Source of the DNA: Chiridota heheva
Taxonomy: Eukaryota > Echinodermata > Holothuroidea > Apodida > Chiridotidae
Assembly (NCBI GenBank): GCA_020152595.1
Contig: JAIGNY010001701.1
Span: 567,501-631,500 of the forward strand
Reading direction: 5' to 3'
Length of the DNA stretch: 64,000 bases
Part shown: piece after piece, positions 43,440 to 56,762 of the stretch
Position numbering within the stretch: the first letter of the stretch is position 1
Layout of the letters: each line of letters begins with the position of its first letter
Translations under genes and position numbers: made by a program
Notes under the pieces: generated by a model
What the model saw: only the letters and a program-made list of their open reading frames with translations
Told to the model about the DNA's origin: nothing
The model's database searches: none

Positions 43440-44130
43440 TTTCGTGGAGCGTAGGGGTCACTCCTTAAAAAGGCAGGAGGGGGGGGGGGGCAAGGAGCCC
43501 CAAATTTCCCGGTCGCAAGTAGAAAAAATGCACTGGTAAAATAAGTTCCATCATTGACGTTGCTGCTAATCGAAAAATGCCCTTTAATTTTTTGGAAATT
43601 TCGCTCATTTTGGGGCACTTTCCAGGCGCGTCAGACCACATATATCCTTCGGACTTCTCATTTTGCTAGCGGTTGCCATTCTAGTTGAAATTATGGTTGA
43701 TATTTACGTAAGTCTAGAGCTAGAGTGTGAGAGGAATAACGTCTTAGAATTTTGCATCAAACCGCATGCACAACAGAACAAAAGTTTATCAAAACTGATG
43801 TGCGCCCCCCCTTCCCCACCCACACACTTTGGTGAACTATTTGACAAATTTGGAGAAATTTCATTCATTTTCAGGCACTTTCCTTAAAATTTCGATGAAT
43901 TGTTTTAGAATTTTACTGACTTTTTCTTATTCTTAGGCACATTTCATCAATTTTGAGGAAAGTTTGTCAATTTTCGAGAAATCTTACCAGAATTTCAAAT
44001 AATTTGACCAAATGTTCCTTCAGTTTGACTAATTGTTTCAATTTCATGTTGATGATTTCCCAATTTTATTTTCCAACCATGAGAAGTGAAATCCTCTCAG
44101 GTCACAAAATAGTGGGGTAAGCCCCCCCCC
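43440..44130. repeat. Two further blocks of the gaaat/ttcc repeat family
   Basis: 43465-43640 has a G-run then tttttggaaatttcgctcatt. 43805-44130 has a C-run, then ggagaaatttcattcatttt, gcacatttcatcaatttt and similar units, and ends near ccccccccctccga. It has the same vocabulary as 39410-40320. Confidence 0.6.
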
Positions 44131-44341
44131 TCCGACACCCACTTTAAAGAGTGGCGATAGTGAGGAAAAAGATACCGTCATTTTTAAAGAGCAAGAGATT
44201 TGTATGAGACCCAAACCAAATCATATAAAACGTAACCTCTTTGTCTTTGACCCAATTAAGGACAGTGACGCACAAAAAGGCACTTGATAACTTTTCAGAT
44301 CTTGTAAATAAAGGTTGGTATATAGAGATGTATTAGCTGAC

Positions 44342-44806
44342 GTCATGGGGTCACATGACTTTGTCTACATCGCCATTTTGTAGGGCAGACTGCCGTCTGC
44401 TGTACACTTACATACGTTAACATTTTGTTATATAAGATTACTTTTGTAAATAGTCTGGTACTATGCTGGAATCTTGCTGTGCCGTTGGTTGCACTTACTA
44501 ATAAACGTGTTTAGAATCCAATGATTAAGATTACTTGAAGTACTCGGAGGGTAATTTTTTCTTTAAAATAACATCCTATATTAAAAATTAATTCATCTGG
44601 CCTGTTCATTTTAACCAGCGCCTGTTTATATGCACAGCGTATATTTTCATCACCAGCGCGTGCTACGCGTGTTTTAGATCGAGTCTGTTTGTTTTACGTG
44701 TGATCATGATGTGACTGAGCTGTGTAAAGATCAGACGCGTGAGATACTCGACGCGCAAAGCTCGCCCTGCAAAATGGCTTCCAGTTGAGTTAGAGTCACG
44801 TGATGA
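44342..44806. mobile_element. P-like non-autonomous transposon with THAP start (copy 1)
   Basis: The left arm tcacatgactttgtctacat followed by cgccattttgtagggc is mirrored by the right arm gccctgcaaaatggcttcca followed by gttgagttagagtcacgtga. Inside, ATG at 44463 opens MLESCCAVGCT, which matches the start of THAP zinc-finger domains (C-x3-C). Stops follow at once. A second copy at 51580-52186 shares both arms and the same THAP start. THAP domains are typical of P-element-type transposases. Confidence 0.65.
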
Positions 44807-44830
44807 AAGTGACTCATTGTATATGTTTGG

Positions 44831-46000
44831 TTCATACTGATTTCAGTATTGTTTGTTTAGTGAATTTCAGTCTATATCAGTATATCCCTTTAGACTTGAA
44901 GTCTATATTATGGCTTACCGTGCACTCTCGTGTTTGATTTGTTCAAAGCAGCTGGCGGCCGAAAAGTGAGGCCGTATTTTTCTGGAGTCTCAAAAATATT
45001 CAAACATGTAGTGGTACTGAAAACCTTCACTACGAACTGACGAATGTTCAAATAAATCATAATTATTTCTTATAAATACTTAAATTTTTTGAATATTAAA
45101 TAATTTTTTACCGACACGAGCATAAATTAGATCTGCGTTATTTCAAAATTCCCTTGACAAAAAATACGCCTTGCACTTTAAATGAAAGCCCCTTTAAAGG
45201 CCATTTATCGTGCATTACGGACGATAGAATAGATTTATATCCGTGTGCTTTGATTGGTCGAATAAGACATAGATCATGTTGCACCGACACAGATGAGCAA
45301 ATCAGTAATCGTCTTGGATCAAATTACTGTGTGCAGGAATAAAATGTACGCCGCCACAATAAAATCACGACAAGTGGCCTTTAATTAGTTTTGAATGCAA
45401 AACATCTGAACATCATGTGATCACTATCTAAAGTGTTAGGTGAGGCCACTTAGATTTGGATAAGAAAGATCACGCGTCATCCTTATCATCAACAAACATT
45501 ATAATTACTAACAAAAATCAAAGTCCAAAAAACACTAGAGATTACAATAGAGAACCTCTGATTGGTCGTACTGCACCAAGTTTTGCGTTGCAAATAGGCT
45601 ATAACACTGTGTTTAGGTACGCATTATGTCTCTGTATGAGAGAGTACGCTAATTATGGTTCATGCATGATTTTACTCGCAAACGCGATTGTAATCGTTAC
45701 AAAAAGAACTTGATGGACAACTTGATTTCAGGTCGTCAACGGAATGTGGAGGAAGTGGAAGGGGGGTGATGGTGATTGCACCTTCAACCTTGGTAGCCCC
45801 GGGACACATATTTCCGCAATGAAAATTTCTTCATCTATTGTGGAACAATAACGAAATTGTGATTGACGTGTTTATTTCCTTTTTAGGCCCTTTATGGGGG
45901 ATGCAAATCCCGGCGACAAGTTTGTTTAGATTAACCTATTCACCGTCATAATAAGTTTTACCTCTGGGAATAAGATAGGAGTAAGTGAATGAGTTATATT
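44831..46000. other. Intergenic, nothing recognised
   Basis: No gene recognised. Open frames at 45154-45342 and 45456-45713 lack known motifs and splice context. Two segments contain the phrase tgattggtcg, perhaps parts of an unrecognised repeat. Confidence 0.45.
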
Positions 46001-46146
46001 CAGTGGCGGCACTACGGGGGCAAAAGGGGGGATTTTCTTCATCCCAACAAGATCGTTTTACACCCCCTCCCCCTCTCCACTTCTCTTTTTGCCCCATAAG
46101 ACAAACCTCTCTTTCCCCCATCATCAAAATCCTGTTGCCGTCACTG
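46001..46146. mobile_element. 146-bp hAT-type MITE with perfect 8-bp target duplication
   Basis: It starts cagtggcggca and ends tgccgtcactg. It is flanked by gttatatt on both sides (45993-46000 and 46147-46154), a perfect 8-bp duplication. The interior has a G-run and a C-rich run. Its ends resemble the 93-bp element at 15538. Confidence 0.8.
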
Positions 46147-46652
46147 GTTATATTATGTAATTTTTGGGAGCAATGCTTGTTTCCGGGGTCTGGGGAATAT
46201 TTACTATGGGATTGACTTCTTAAAAAAAATATTTAAAAAAAAGAGAGAAAATTTCTAAGAAATTTTGGTCCACTTGATGTTAATAGCGACTTATTGAGTC
46301 GGCGTTTCGACGTTCATTCTACAACGGTCGAAAGAAGGGTGCCTCCAAATTTGCCCATGAAATCACACTTCTTTTGCTACTCGTGGGAGCACGGTAAGTG
46401 TACAATTACGGCTGCACGATCTGAAACAAACTTCCCACAGTCCAAACTAAGCTGAGTGGGGTATACATAACCATAACAATCTCCGGTTATTCGTTGAAAA
46501 CATCAAGATTTATCTGTGACGAACTTTGGAAGGGGAGGCACCAAGCCTTGATCTATTTTAATCTCGTATATAACGAGCTTAAAAAGGCGGGTCCTACAAA
46601 GTTTGAAAATATTGATTAAAATGAACTTGAAACTGCATTGAACTGGTCACCA

Positions 46653-46835
46653 GTGCACCACAACTGGTTATCAAAGGCCGTGGACATTGACTTGGTTGTC
46701 GATGTTATGTCTGTCCGTACGTCGTACCTGTGTTCTCGTCCGGGTCGTATTAAGCGTTTCGTGATAGCATTTGTACTATCATAACCGAATACGCAGGCGA
46801 CGACCCCGTCATTGTAATTGTGTGTTCAACTCTCT
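46653..46835. repeat. Dispersed ~180-bp repeat (copy B)
   Basis: Inverted partner of 36806-36983. Here it is followed by a short (tc)n run at about 46830-46845. The similarity stops sharply at both ends, as expected for a transposed or retroposed unit. Confidence 0.75.
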
Positions 46836-47628
46836 CTCTCTCTCATTGAACTGGCAAATTAAAAAAAGGGGAGCTCCACTAATAATAAAGAAAGTACTAT
46901 TATTTTTCAATCTGTATGTATAACTTATTCCAACAAATGAACAAGCTGCTCTTAAATTCAAATGCTAATCTGTTACCTTGCAGGAAGGGTAACATTTAAT
47001 TTAAAGGCCATCTATCTTGATTAAAATGTGGCGGCCAAAATTGTCTTTTTAGCCGAGGTCTTGAAGTCTTTCAGTCATCCTCTGCATAGTCACAAGTTTA
47101 CATTAGAAATGTAAAAATTGAATATATGAATGTAAAATAAATTCACTTTTTTTTGTATTGGGTACTTAACATGAATATAAGAATGGGTGTAGGCAGTGGA
47201 AATCGACCAGGTCGTTCGAACCCCCTTTCCCTTCACTTTCCTACGGCCATTTTGGGTGAAAAGGGGGGGAAATGCAAAATGGTGCAGGTTTTGAGGCAAT
47301 GACGGTGTTTTTTGCTACTAAGTAAAATTTAAACTCTGAACAATGATAACGACTGCTATTTTTAGAATCTTTAAAAACATTTACGCCAGCAGCATTCTTT
47401 TTCTCACTCGACGACCTCCCCAATCCAAAAAGGCTGGCTACACCCCTGAGTGTTTTTGCTAGTTTATAACAGGCAATCAAACTGCAAGCGGGTGGAGACA
47501 AAAGCTCATTCTGCGTTATTTCTAGTCACTTTAAGTTTTCAAACTTTATCCAGTGAGACTGTATTAGCCTCCCTGCTTTAGATATAGCTGCAGCCATTCA
47601 TTCCCAAACATACTTATGGCAGTTAAGC

Positions 47629-47647
47629 TTTATTGTTTAGTTTTATT
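47629..47647 (-). promoter_or_regulatory. Candidate polyadenylation signals of the esterase gene
   Basis: On the minus strand AATAAA occurs at 47647-47642 and again at 47634-47629, about 25 and 38 nt downstream of the esterase stop codon. Either would give a short 3' UTR. Confidence 0.55.
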
Positions 47648-47671
47648 ATGTTAATGATATTGTTTAGTAAG

Positions 47672-50600
47672 TTAATTCGGTGTTAAATTAGCCAGAAAGT
47701 TCAACGGTGCAATACCATAGTATCCTATCCTGTCCCACAACTGACATCTCTCTTTTGCATAATCTGTATATACTTTTGTTCCACATAAATGATAATACAA
47801 CGAATACCAGTGACCAGGTTTTTCTCCAATTTTTGGCCAGTAAGGGAGTTTGTCTGGCTGAGTTTTTCTTAGCTCGTCAGTGGCTGGTTTATTAGGATTT
47901 CCAGTATGAAAGAAATTACCTATGTAAGCTGACATGTCATTTATCAAGTTTGTCTCCTGTTCCGTGTAAGTGATATTGGCAAGTGGGCCTGTGCGGAAAA
48001 TATACGGTAAATCTCCTGCGTGGCAAACTCGCCCATAACACTGAGAATAGTTCACTGTCCAACTCTCTTCGAATGACCATGCAGCATCAAGTATGTAGTG
48101 ATAAACATCCGTCATATTGTTGTCATTGAATGTCCTACTCACGTTGATGGTGCAGCAACCGAAAATGTAATCTGTCGTTATGTCACTTAAGGGCTCTCTC
48201 TGGTCACGGGCCAAAAAGTCAGGTGGGTACAGATCGCGAACTTCGGGCACATATGGATCTGGAACAATGAGTTGGAGAAGAGCTCTGTAGAGAACTCGCC
48301 GAAGTTCACTTGTGAAAATTGCATAGATATAAAGAACTCCTTCTTCAGTCAAGCTGCCCATCATTGACGGCTTCTGCTGGTTAAGTCCCTGGTAATACGC
48401 CTCCATTGGTTCAGGAGGGAGGGAACCTTCTCCAACCACTGGATTCCATGGTTCAAATATTTGTAGGATTTCTTGTGGATTGATGACTTTGCTTGCAGCC
48501 TCTTTCGACGCAGCCAGTACATCTTCCGCCGTTGCAGCACGCATGCAATCAAGGTCGAGAGGCGGACATCCCAAGCTCGTTGCAAACTCGGTACTGAGCT
48601 TCAAAGCATCTTCTTGAAGTTTGTAAGGGAGAGCAAATGGATTACTGAACATAATTGTTTGTTGAAACAGGTGGTCACTTCGGTCATCTAAGAGATGAAG
48701 ACCCGCGGATTGGGCACCGGCACTTTGACCACCAATAGTTACCTTGAATGAGATAGAAAAAGGTCGTCAATAAGTAAATTAAATTCGATACACTGCATAG
48801 GTCTATATGTTATGAAAGGTGTTGCATCAGCTACAGAAAAAGTTCAGTTTCCTACGGCCCAGATTGCTTAGATTTATTTGACTTCATTTTTATGTTAGTT
48901 CTGTTATGTTAGACATCGGGGAGAGAGGGAGAATAGGGCAACACTCACTTCCACAACGGTGGGGACAATATATATTTTTCCATTCTCTTTAAAATATTGC
49001 CAGAATGTGTGGTAAGAAGGAAAAGTCCTCCAGGAATTACGGCACTTATTTGACTATACACTTACCCGCTTCGGATCACCACCAAACTGTTCTATGTTGT
49101 CTTGCACAAATTGAAATGCAAGTCGTTGATCTTGGAATCCAAAATTTCCTAATTTAGATTCTATACCATTTGCAGGATCAGTCAAATTTCCTAGCCAAAG
49201 CCAACCAAACGCCTCTAAAGAAATAATGTAGTGAAGTGAAGAAAATAACAGTCTGAATATTATTTTACAGTGATACTTGTTTATAACTTTAAAACTCATT
49301 TTTCAAGTTTTTAAAGCATAGATTTAAAATGGCCATATAATGGTAATGATAAAAACCAAGAAGGCTGATTGACAAGTCACCGGTAAATCTGATGTATACT
49401 AGTGATGTCACTGCCGCCGCAGGTACTAATTGGTTACTAATATATAAAGATATCAATCAGTTAGAAACTTTGAATTGTATAACATATATGCTAATTTTAG
49501 TTTCTAACACGGTAACTGACCTTTAATTAGAAGGAGTATAGTTTAAAAAAGAATACGCAAAACTAATTAATACATTTGTAAACATTACAAATATAATTGA
49601 AGGAGCACACGAGGACATCAAGAGAACCTAATAATGCTATATACAAATAGACATTTGCAGGGGTGTACCCAGCCTTACGGATGTTAAAGTAATTCTTTAT
49701 ACTTCTTTCCCAAATTTCAAAAAATATCAAAAGGAGGGGGGAGGGGGGAGGGTAGTCGTAGAACGAAAAACATTGTTGATGGCGTAAACACTTTCCAAGA
49801 TTGTGTCAAACCATTCGGCAGTTCGGTCTTTAAACTGTTCTAAAGCCAAAAAACAAGGTCATTGCTTTAAAATCTGGACCAATTAATTTTTGTTGGACCT
49901 TGTTATCTTTTGGGAGCCATTGGGTGGGAAGGGGACGACCCGTTCGACCCTTGACTAAACCCATGGGTTGTACAGAATGTGTATATCTTACCAAGACGGT
50001 AATTTATAGTGACAATGATGATATCAGCAACTTCCGCGAGAAATCTTCCATCGTACAAAATAACACCACCAGCTCCATCACGGAAGTTTCCGCCATGCAT
50101 GAATATAAACACGGGCTTAAGCTCTGTAGAGTTGGACTTGGGCACGAAAATATTTAGGTATAAACAATCCTCGCTTATCTAAGAACGAAAAGAAAGATAG
50201 TACAGTATTCCTCTTTCTCAGGCAGAAAATATATACATGTACATACTCCATGGCATATTTATGTCGCTGAAAATAAGGTAGATGAAGTTTTCTTGACGAT
50301 TGAAATATGGGCTATCGGTTATTTCATGAATTTCATGAAGTCATCATTATGATTGACTATTGCCTTTAGATTTATAAATGTAATTCAAAGGTGTATAGAC
50401 AAGTAGCAATTTCTATATTGTGGTTGAAAGGGTATTAAAATCTGATTGAGTTTTTAATACATTCAAAATTTGATATGCATGGCAGATCAAATTCTGTTTG
50501 TAAATCCTCAGATTTTTATCCCAAATCGTGTCACTGAAAATGATAGGAAAATCTATTCCTGCAAGGTATTTGATTAAGAGCATGGCAAAGACTAAAAAAA

Positions 50601-53452
50601 CTGTTTGTTGCACCACTTTAAAATGTTAGGATAACATTTAAAGCACAATAATTTACAAAAAAAAAGCAAGCTCGCCTTATAATATATCACAAACTGTGCA
50701 TAAAATGTGAAAATTTATGTCTTAAACGCTGTAAAATTGAAATATTTGAACTAATATTGATGAAAATCTTTGCTACTATGACGGTTTTTAACAGATTGTA
50801 TAGCAATTTAGCTAATTTTGCCCCTACACGTCCATATACCTTGAACTGTTTAAGGGACAGTGAAATCTATCAATTTTATGCCGTTGCAAAATACCAGAAT
50901 ATATCGGACTATGGTGCACAGAAAAGTATTTCACTTAAAAAAATAGTTGATTGAATTCCTATCTGACCCTTTTGATTTTGAAGTTTTAAATTTTTTATTT
51001 GCAATATTTTTGATGTAGTGGATTTATTTGAACGAATGCTTAAACTCTTAAAAATACTACGAAGATGTTTTAACAGATAGCAACAACTTGAGCTTAATTG
51101 GAAGAAAATAGGCTGTAAACTTATAAACCAGCAACAATATTCATCAAAATCTGTTAAAAATATAATATTTTACAGAAATTAAATTTTCAGGTCTTATTAT
51201 GATCATTTTTTTTTTAAATTAAAATTTGAATGGGAGCAGTTGAACATTACCAGGAGGTTTTGAATCTTTATCATACCCATTATTGAAATTTAGCGTGAGA
51301 AAAAGTCTGATAAGTACATTTAACACATAAATTTTAAGAATTGCATCAAAGATGTGAAGGTTTCTTCGACTCTTCCATACATCACAACTTTTCCATACAT
51401 TAAAATTCTTCAAAATTTGATTTTTCATAGCTCGGGATCTATAGGTGCTTCTGTTCTGAACTTATCTCTCTTTCTGCCCAAAATTAGATGGTGACAGAAC
51501 AGCTTCTGGTCAAATAAGCTTCTTTTTCTTTCTTTCTTTTGATATAAGGGTGTTTCGTCGATCAGGATTAGATGGAAATCGTCACGAGGTCAAGTGACTT
51601 TGTTTACATTTTTATTTTGTCGTTCAAAACCAATGTCGTCTGCTGTACACTTAATTAGACTTACATACGTTTGCTTGTTGTTATATAAGATTATTTTTGT
51701 AAGAAAATTATGCTGGACTCTTGCTGGGCCGTTGGTTGCACTAATAGGTGTGTGCGGGGGGAATAAAAAGACATTTTCTTAATTTCCATCTGATCCTGAT
51801 TGACATTCAAAGTAGGTTTCTGCTGTACGACGCAACGGCTTTCAACCTACGGTAGGCTTTACACACTAGGATTTTCAGCAAGCACTTTATATCGGGTATA
51901 GTTAGGCTTTGTCTGAGTAACGAACAATCAGATGGCGTTAACGTTAAAGTTACTCTTCGTATGCCCGGTGAAAATATAATTTGCTGAAGGAAAATATGAA
52001 AGAAAAATTGGAAGCGAACAAAAAACATGCAATCAGTAAAATTCGCTGAACTGGTACTGGTAGGATAGCATTAAGTATGTTTGTTGTACGTGTGGTGTGA
52101 CTGAGGTGTGTGAAGACGCGTGAAACGCAACCAAGTCGCTGCCCTGCAAAATGGAGTCCAGTTGAGTTAGAGTTACGTGATGAAATCCCTTTATAGGCCT
52201 ATATTTGATAAGATATTTGCAGCCTACCGATAAGTACTGCTGACAATTTTGTTTTGCTTTTCACACTTTTCGGATCCGTTTTGCTCAAACACATTCATCG
52301 TTTTGCAGCCCCAAGATTGACAAGGGATTCGTATGATTTTTAAAGTAGTTTTTTATTTATTTTTTATTTAACATTACTACAACTGAGAAACCTGGAGACG
52401 GAAAATGTAGAATTACTGAATGTATGTCTTGATATACAACAAACCTATATATGTTATGTATAATGGTGTTAAAATGACACAATAGGTTTCTTCAGTCTTA
52501 AAGTACATGAAGGCATACATATACTTTCTGTGTATTATTATCCACTCAAATGATTTTTTCTTCACTGTTTCCCTCCGCATTGTTCCTTCCATAGCTTTAT
52601 CTGACATATCCAATAATGGTTATGTGCATCCAAATGATAATTGTCGTTCATATTTTATTTCCAGTTTTGTGAAGCCCTTCGGCTACTCTAATTTTTGCTC
52701 TCTGTCAGCGGACATTTTATTTAACATCTTAAATCATCCTATGACAGCGAATATAAACATTCAAAATATGTTAAAGGCTCGTTAATGACAGTTTCAAAAG
52801 TTGGTTTGGTTCAATTCTGTGCAATGAAGTTCAAACTCAAGCTATTTGGCGTGAAAGCTTAAGTCCGATAGTGACCTGTAAAGTGACTGCAGGGGCTGAT
52901 AAAGACACACGAAGTTACCACTGAAACAAGTCTATTGCACCGTAGAAACTTGCAAAGAAAAAGGTATATTAGAATTTGACCCATGTGGTAAACTGGTAAA
53001 GGTTGGTTAGTTTTAAAGCTCAGAGCGGTACCATGTGCCTTTGTTCATCTAAATTCCTTAAAGACAATTATGCTCTAAAACTAGATGTTTAGTAACACAA
53101 CGACGAAAAGTTAATGAAAATATTCTCATCGCCTCTTGAAAGATAAAATTCTTACTTCAGTTGGGCAACCTTCTGGTGGTTCCACGCATTTCTGAATGCA
53201 TCCCGTTCCATATTTATTAGCAGCGTACACATCATTCCACGGGTCCGGTGGCTGTGGTGACGCAAACCGAAGATCATTCAAAGGAGGTTTGCCAAACGGA
53301 ACACCTAAAAATCCGTAAGACTGATCTAAATCAACCCCACGTATCTTTCCATAAGTGGTTTCAACAAGTAGACTTTCGTCAAAAAGAAGCGTTGCATCAG
53401 ACATGCATGAAAATGCCAAAAATGCAGCAAAATATACAGGAAAGCTCATCAT
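47672..53452 (-). CDS. Secreted type-B carboxylesterase / cholinesterase-like protein
   Basis: An alpha/beta-hydrolase that should cleave carboxylic esters outside the cell or in the secretory pathway; the substrate is unknown. Minus-strand exons: 53452-53156, 50178-49992, 49214-49066 and 48742-47672. All have AG/GT borders and phases 0, 1 and 0, giving about 567 aa, the usual family length. I chose ATG 53452 because it opens a signal peptide (residues 1-22, [15 protein letters not shown]...). Visible landmarks: [22 protein letters not shown] (100-112), oxyanion HGGN (127-130), nucleophile elbow GQSAG with Ser218, acid Glu345 in GSLTEEG and His452 in VCHAGDLPY. The catalytic triad is complete. 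There are several N-x-S/T sites and no C-terminal membrane anchor. It could be called carboxylesterase, bile-salt-lipase-like or cholinesterase-like; the sequence does not decide. A paralogue and two decayed copies follow upstream, so this is a tandem family. Intron 1 contains a P-like transposon. Confidence 0.9.
49655..49760. repeat. G-rich segment with mobile-element-like start
   Basis: The phrase gcaggggtgtacccagcctt begins a short segment ending in a G-run (aggaggggggaggggggagg). It resembles the starts of the G-run-bearing repeats elsewhere in the window. It lies in esterase intron 2. Confidence 0.4.
51580..52186. mobile_element. P-like non-autonomous transposon with THAP start (copy 2)
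   Basis: The arms 51580-51624 and 52141-52186 correspond to those of copy 1 at 44342-44806, including gccctgcaaaatgg and agttgagttagagt. ATG at 51710 opens [13 protein letters not shown], then after frame breaks FPSDPD (51783-51800), both THAP-like. Just outside the left arm the minus strand reads FPSNPDRR, a second THAP-like piece in inverted orientation. No intact transposase. Located in intron 1 of the esterase gene. Confidence 0.6.
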
Positions 53453-54157
53453 GAAAAAGCTCTTCTTCAGCACTTATACACAGGTATATTACTACAGTTT
53501 TTCAGATTACGTTCCTTTTCGATTCGAAAGATTAATGTTGTGATTAGTGTTTGAGGGGTGTTTGCTGTCGTGCTATATCAAGCCAAACCTTGGTAATCTG
53601 CATAGAAACTAGATTACATGGTCTTGTGTTATTTGCTTTTTTTGTGTCAAAAGTTGTTGATAACGAAGAAGGAGAGAATCGGCATTTTTGTGTACTTTTT
53701 TCGTTCAGAAAGGAGCAGAGTGCATGACACTATACAATATTACTCAATCGGCCCTTAACACTTACAACGAATAACTAATGTCTTAGTTATCCGTTTCCAA
53801 TATTTACATAATTGATGTTAGCATTTTAGTTGACTTAGGAAAGATGGATACGCAAAGTCCTACAGATTAAAGAACTAATGATGAAGCTGGAAGGAAGTCA
53901 ATCGTTCAATGTCAGAAACCTTAGTTATACAGTTAATTTTTTCACAAATGTTAAGATAAAAATAAAAAAAAAACATTAAAGGATTATGCTGTGGTAAAGT
54001 ATGCCCATCGTATAAGAGAAACGACAACAACTGAATAAAAGGAACCCGATTGTTAAGAGACTTGTAATTGAAACCAGACTAGAAGACCAGATAAATTTGT
54101 TCTGACCCAGATCAAAATTACAGTATATATGAAACCAATTATTTATTCAACTTTAGG

Positions 54158-54535
54158 CCTATATCTCGTTTAATATGGTAGTGACAATTTGAACCTTTTT
54201 AATCCAGGAATGAAACTGATATAAATCAGATCATGTGTGGATTTTTTGTGAGTGGATCTAACTCCTTTTTTTGGAACACATTGCAATGAACCTATATCTC
54301 GTGTAATATGGTAGTGTCAAATTAAACCTTTTTAATCCAGGAATGAAACTGATATAAACCAGATCATGTGTGGATTTTTTGTGAGTCGATCTAACTCCTT
54401 CTTTTTGGAACACATTGCAATGAACCTATATCTCGTTTAATATGGTAGTGTCAAATTAAACTTTTTTAATCCAGGAATGAAACTGATATAAACCAGATCA
54501 TGTGTGGATTATTTGTAAGTGATCTAACTCCTTCA
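54158..54535. repeat. ~132-bp tandem repeat, three copies
   Basis: Each copy contains cctatatctcgtttaatatg, ttaatccaggaatgaaact and cagatcatgtgtggat. Copies start near 54158, 54290 and 54424; the third is truncated. It lies just upstream (gene orientation) of the intact esterase, next to the long (TA)n block. Confidence 0.9.
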
Positions 54536-54614
54536 ATGTGGTAAGACTCGTGAACAAGTATCTGTCCAGAGATATAATCTTTAATATGTTTAAACCCTTT
54601 GTGTTGATAAGTTG

Positions 54615-56589
<1,975 letters not shown>

Positions 56590-56762
56590 ACCTGATCCAT
56601 GGAAACTGTACACTGTGTTTTCCCTCTCCGTATTTTCACCGTTTGAGGTGTAGTAAATCGAAGTAGATAATCCACGGGAGGTTCCACAACCGTCCAAAAC
56701 GCAAAGGGAGCCGTAAGCTTCTCCAAGATTCAATAAATCGTGTCAACCAATAGATCTGAACC
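56590..56762 (-). pseudogene. Decayed carboxylesterase first-exon copy
   Basis: On the minus strand the sequence reads LLVDTIY then a stop, and after frame changes EPPVDYLLRFTTPQ and PW followed by SGCTQ. These line up in order with the intact gene's first exon ([29 protein letters not shown]). Stop, frame changes and a small deletion show it cannot code. It lies 3.1 kb upstream of the intact gene's first exon. It is either a remnant of a tandem duplicate or a duplicated first exon. Confidence 0.55.
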
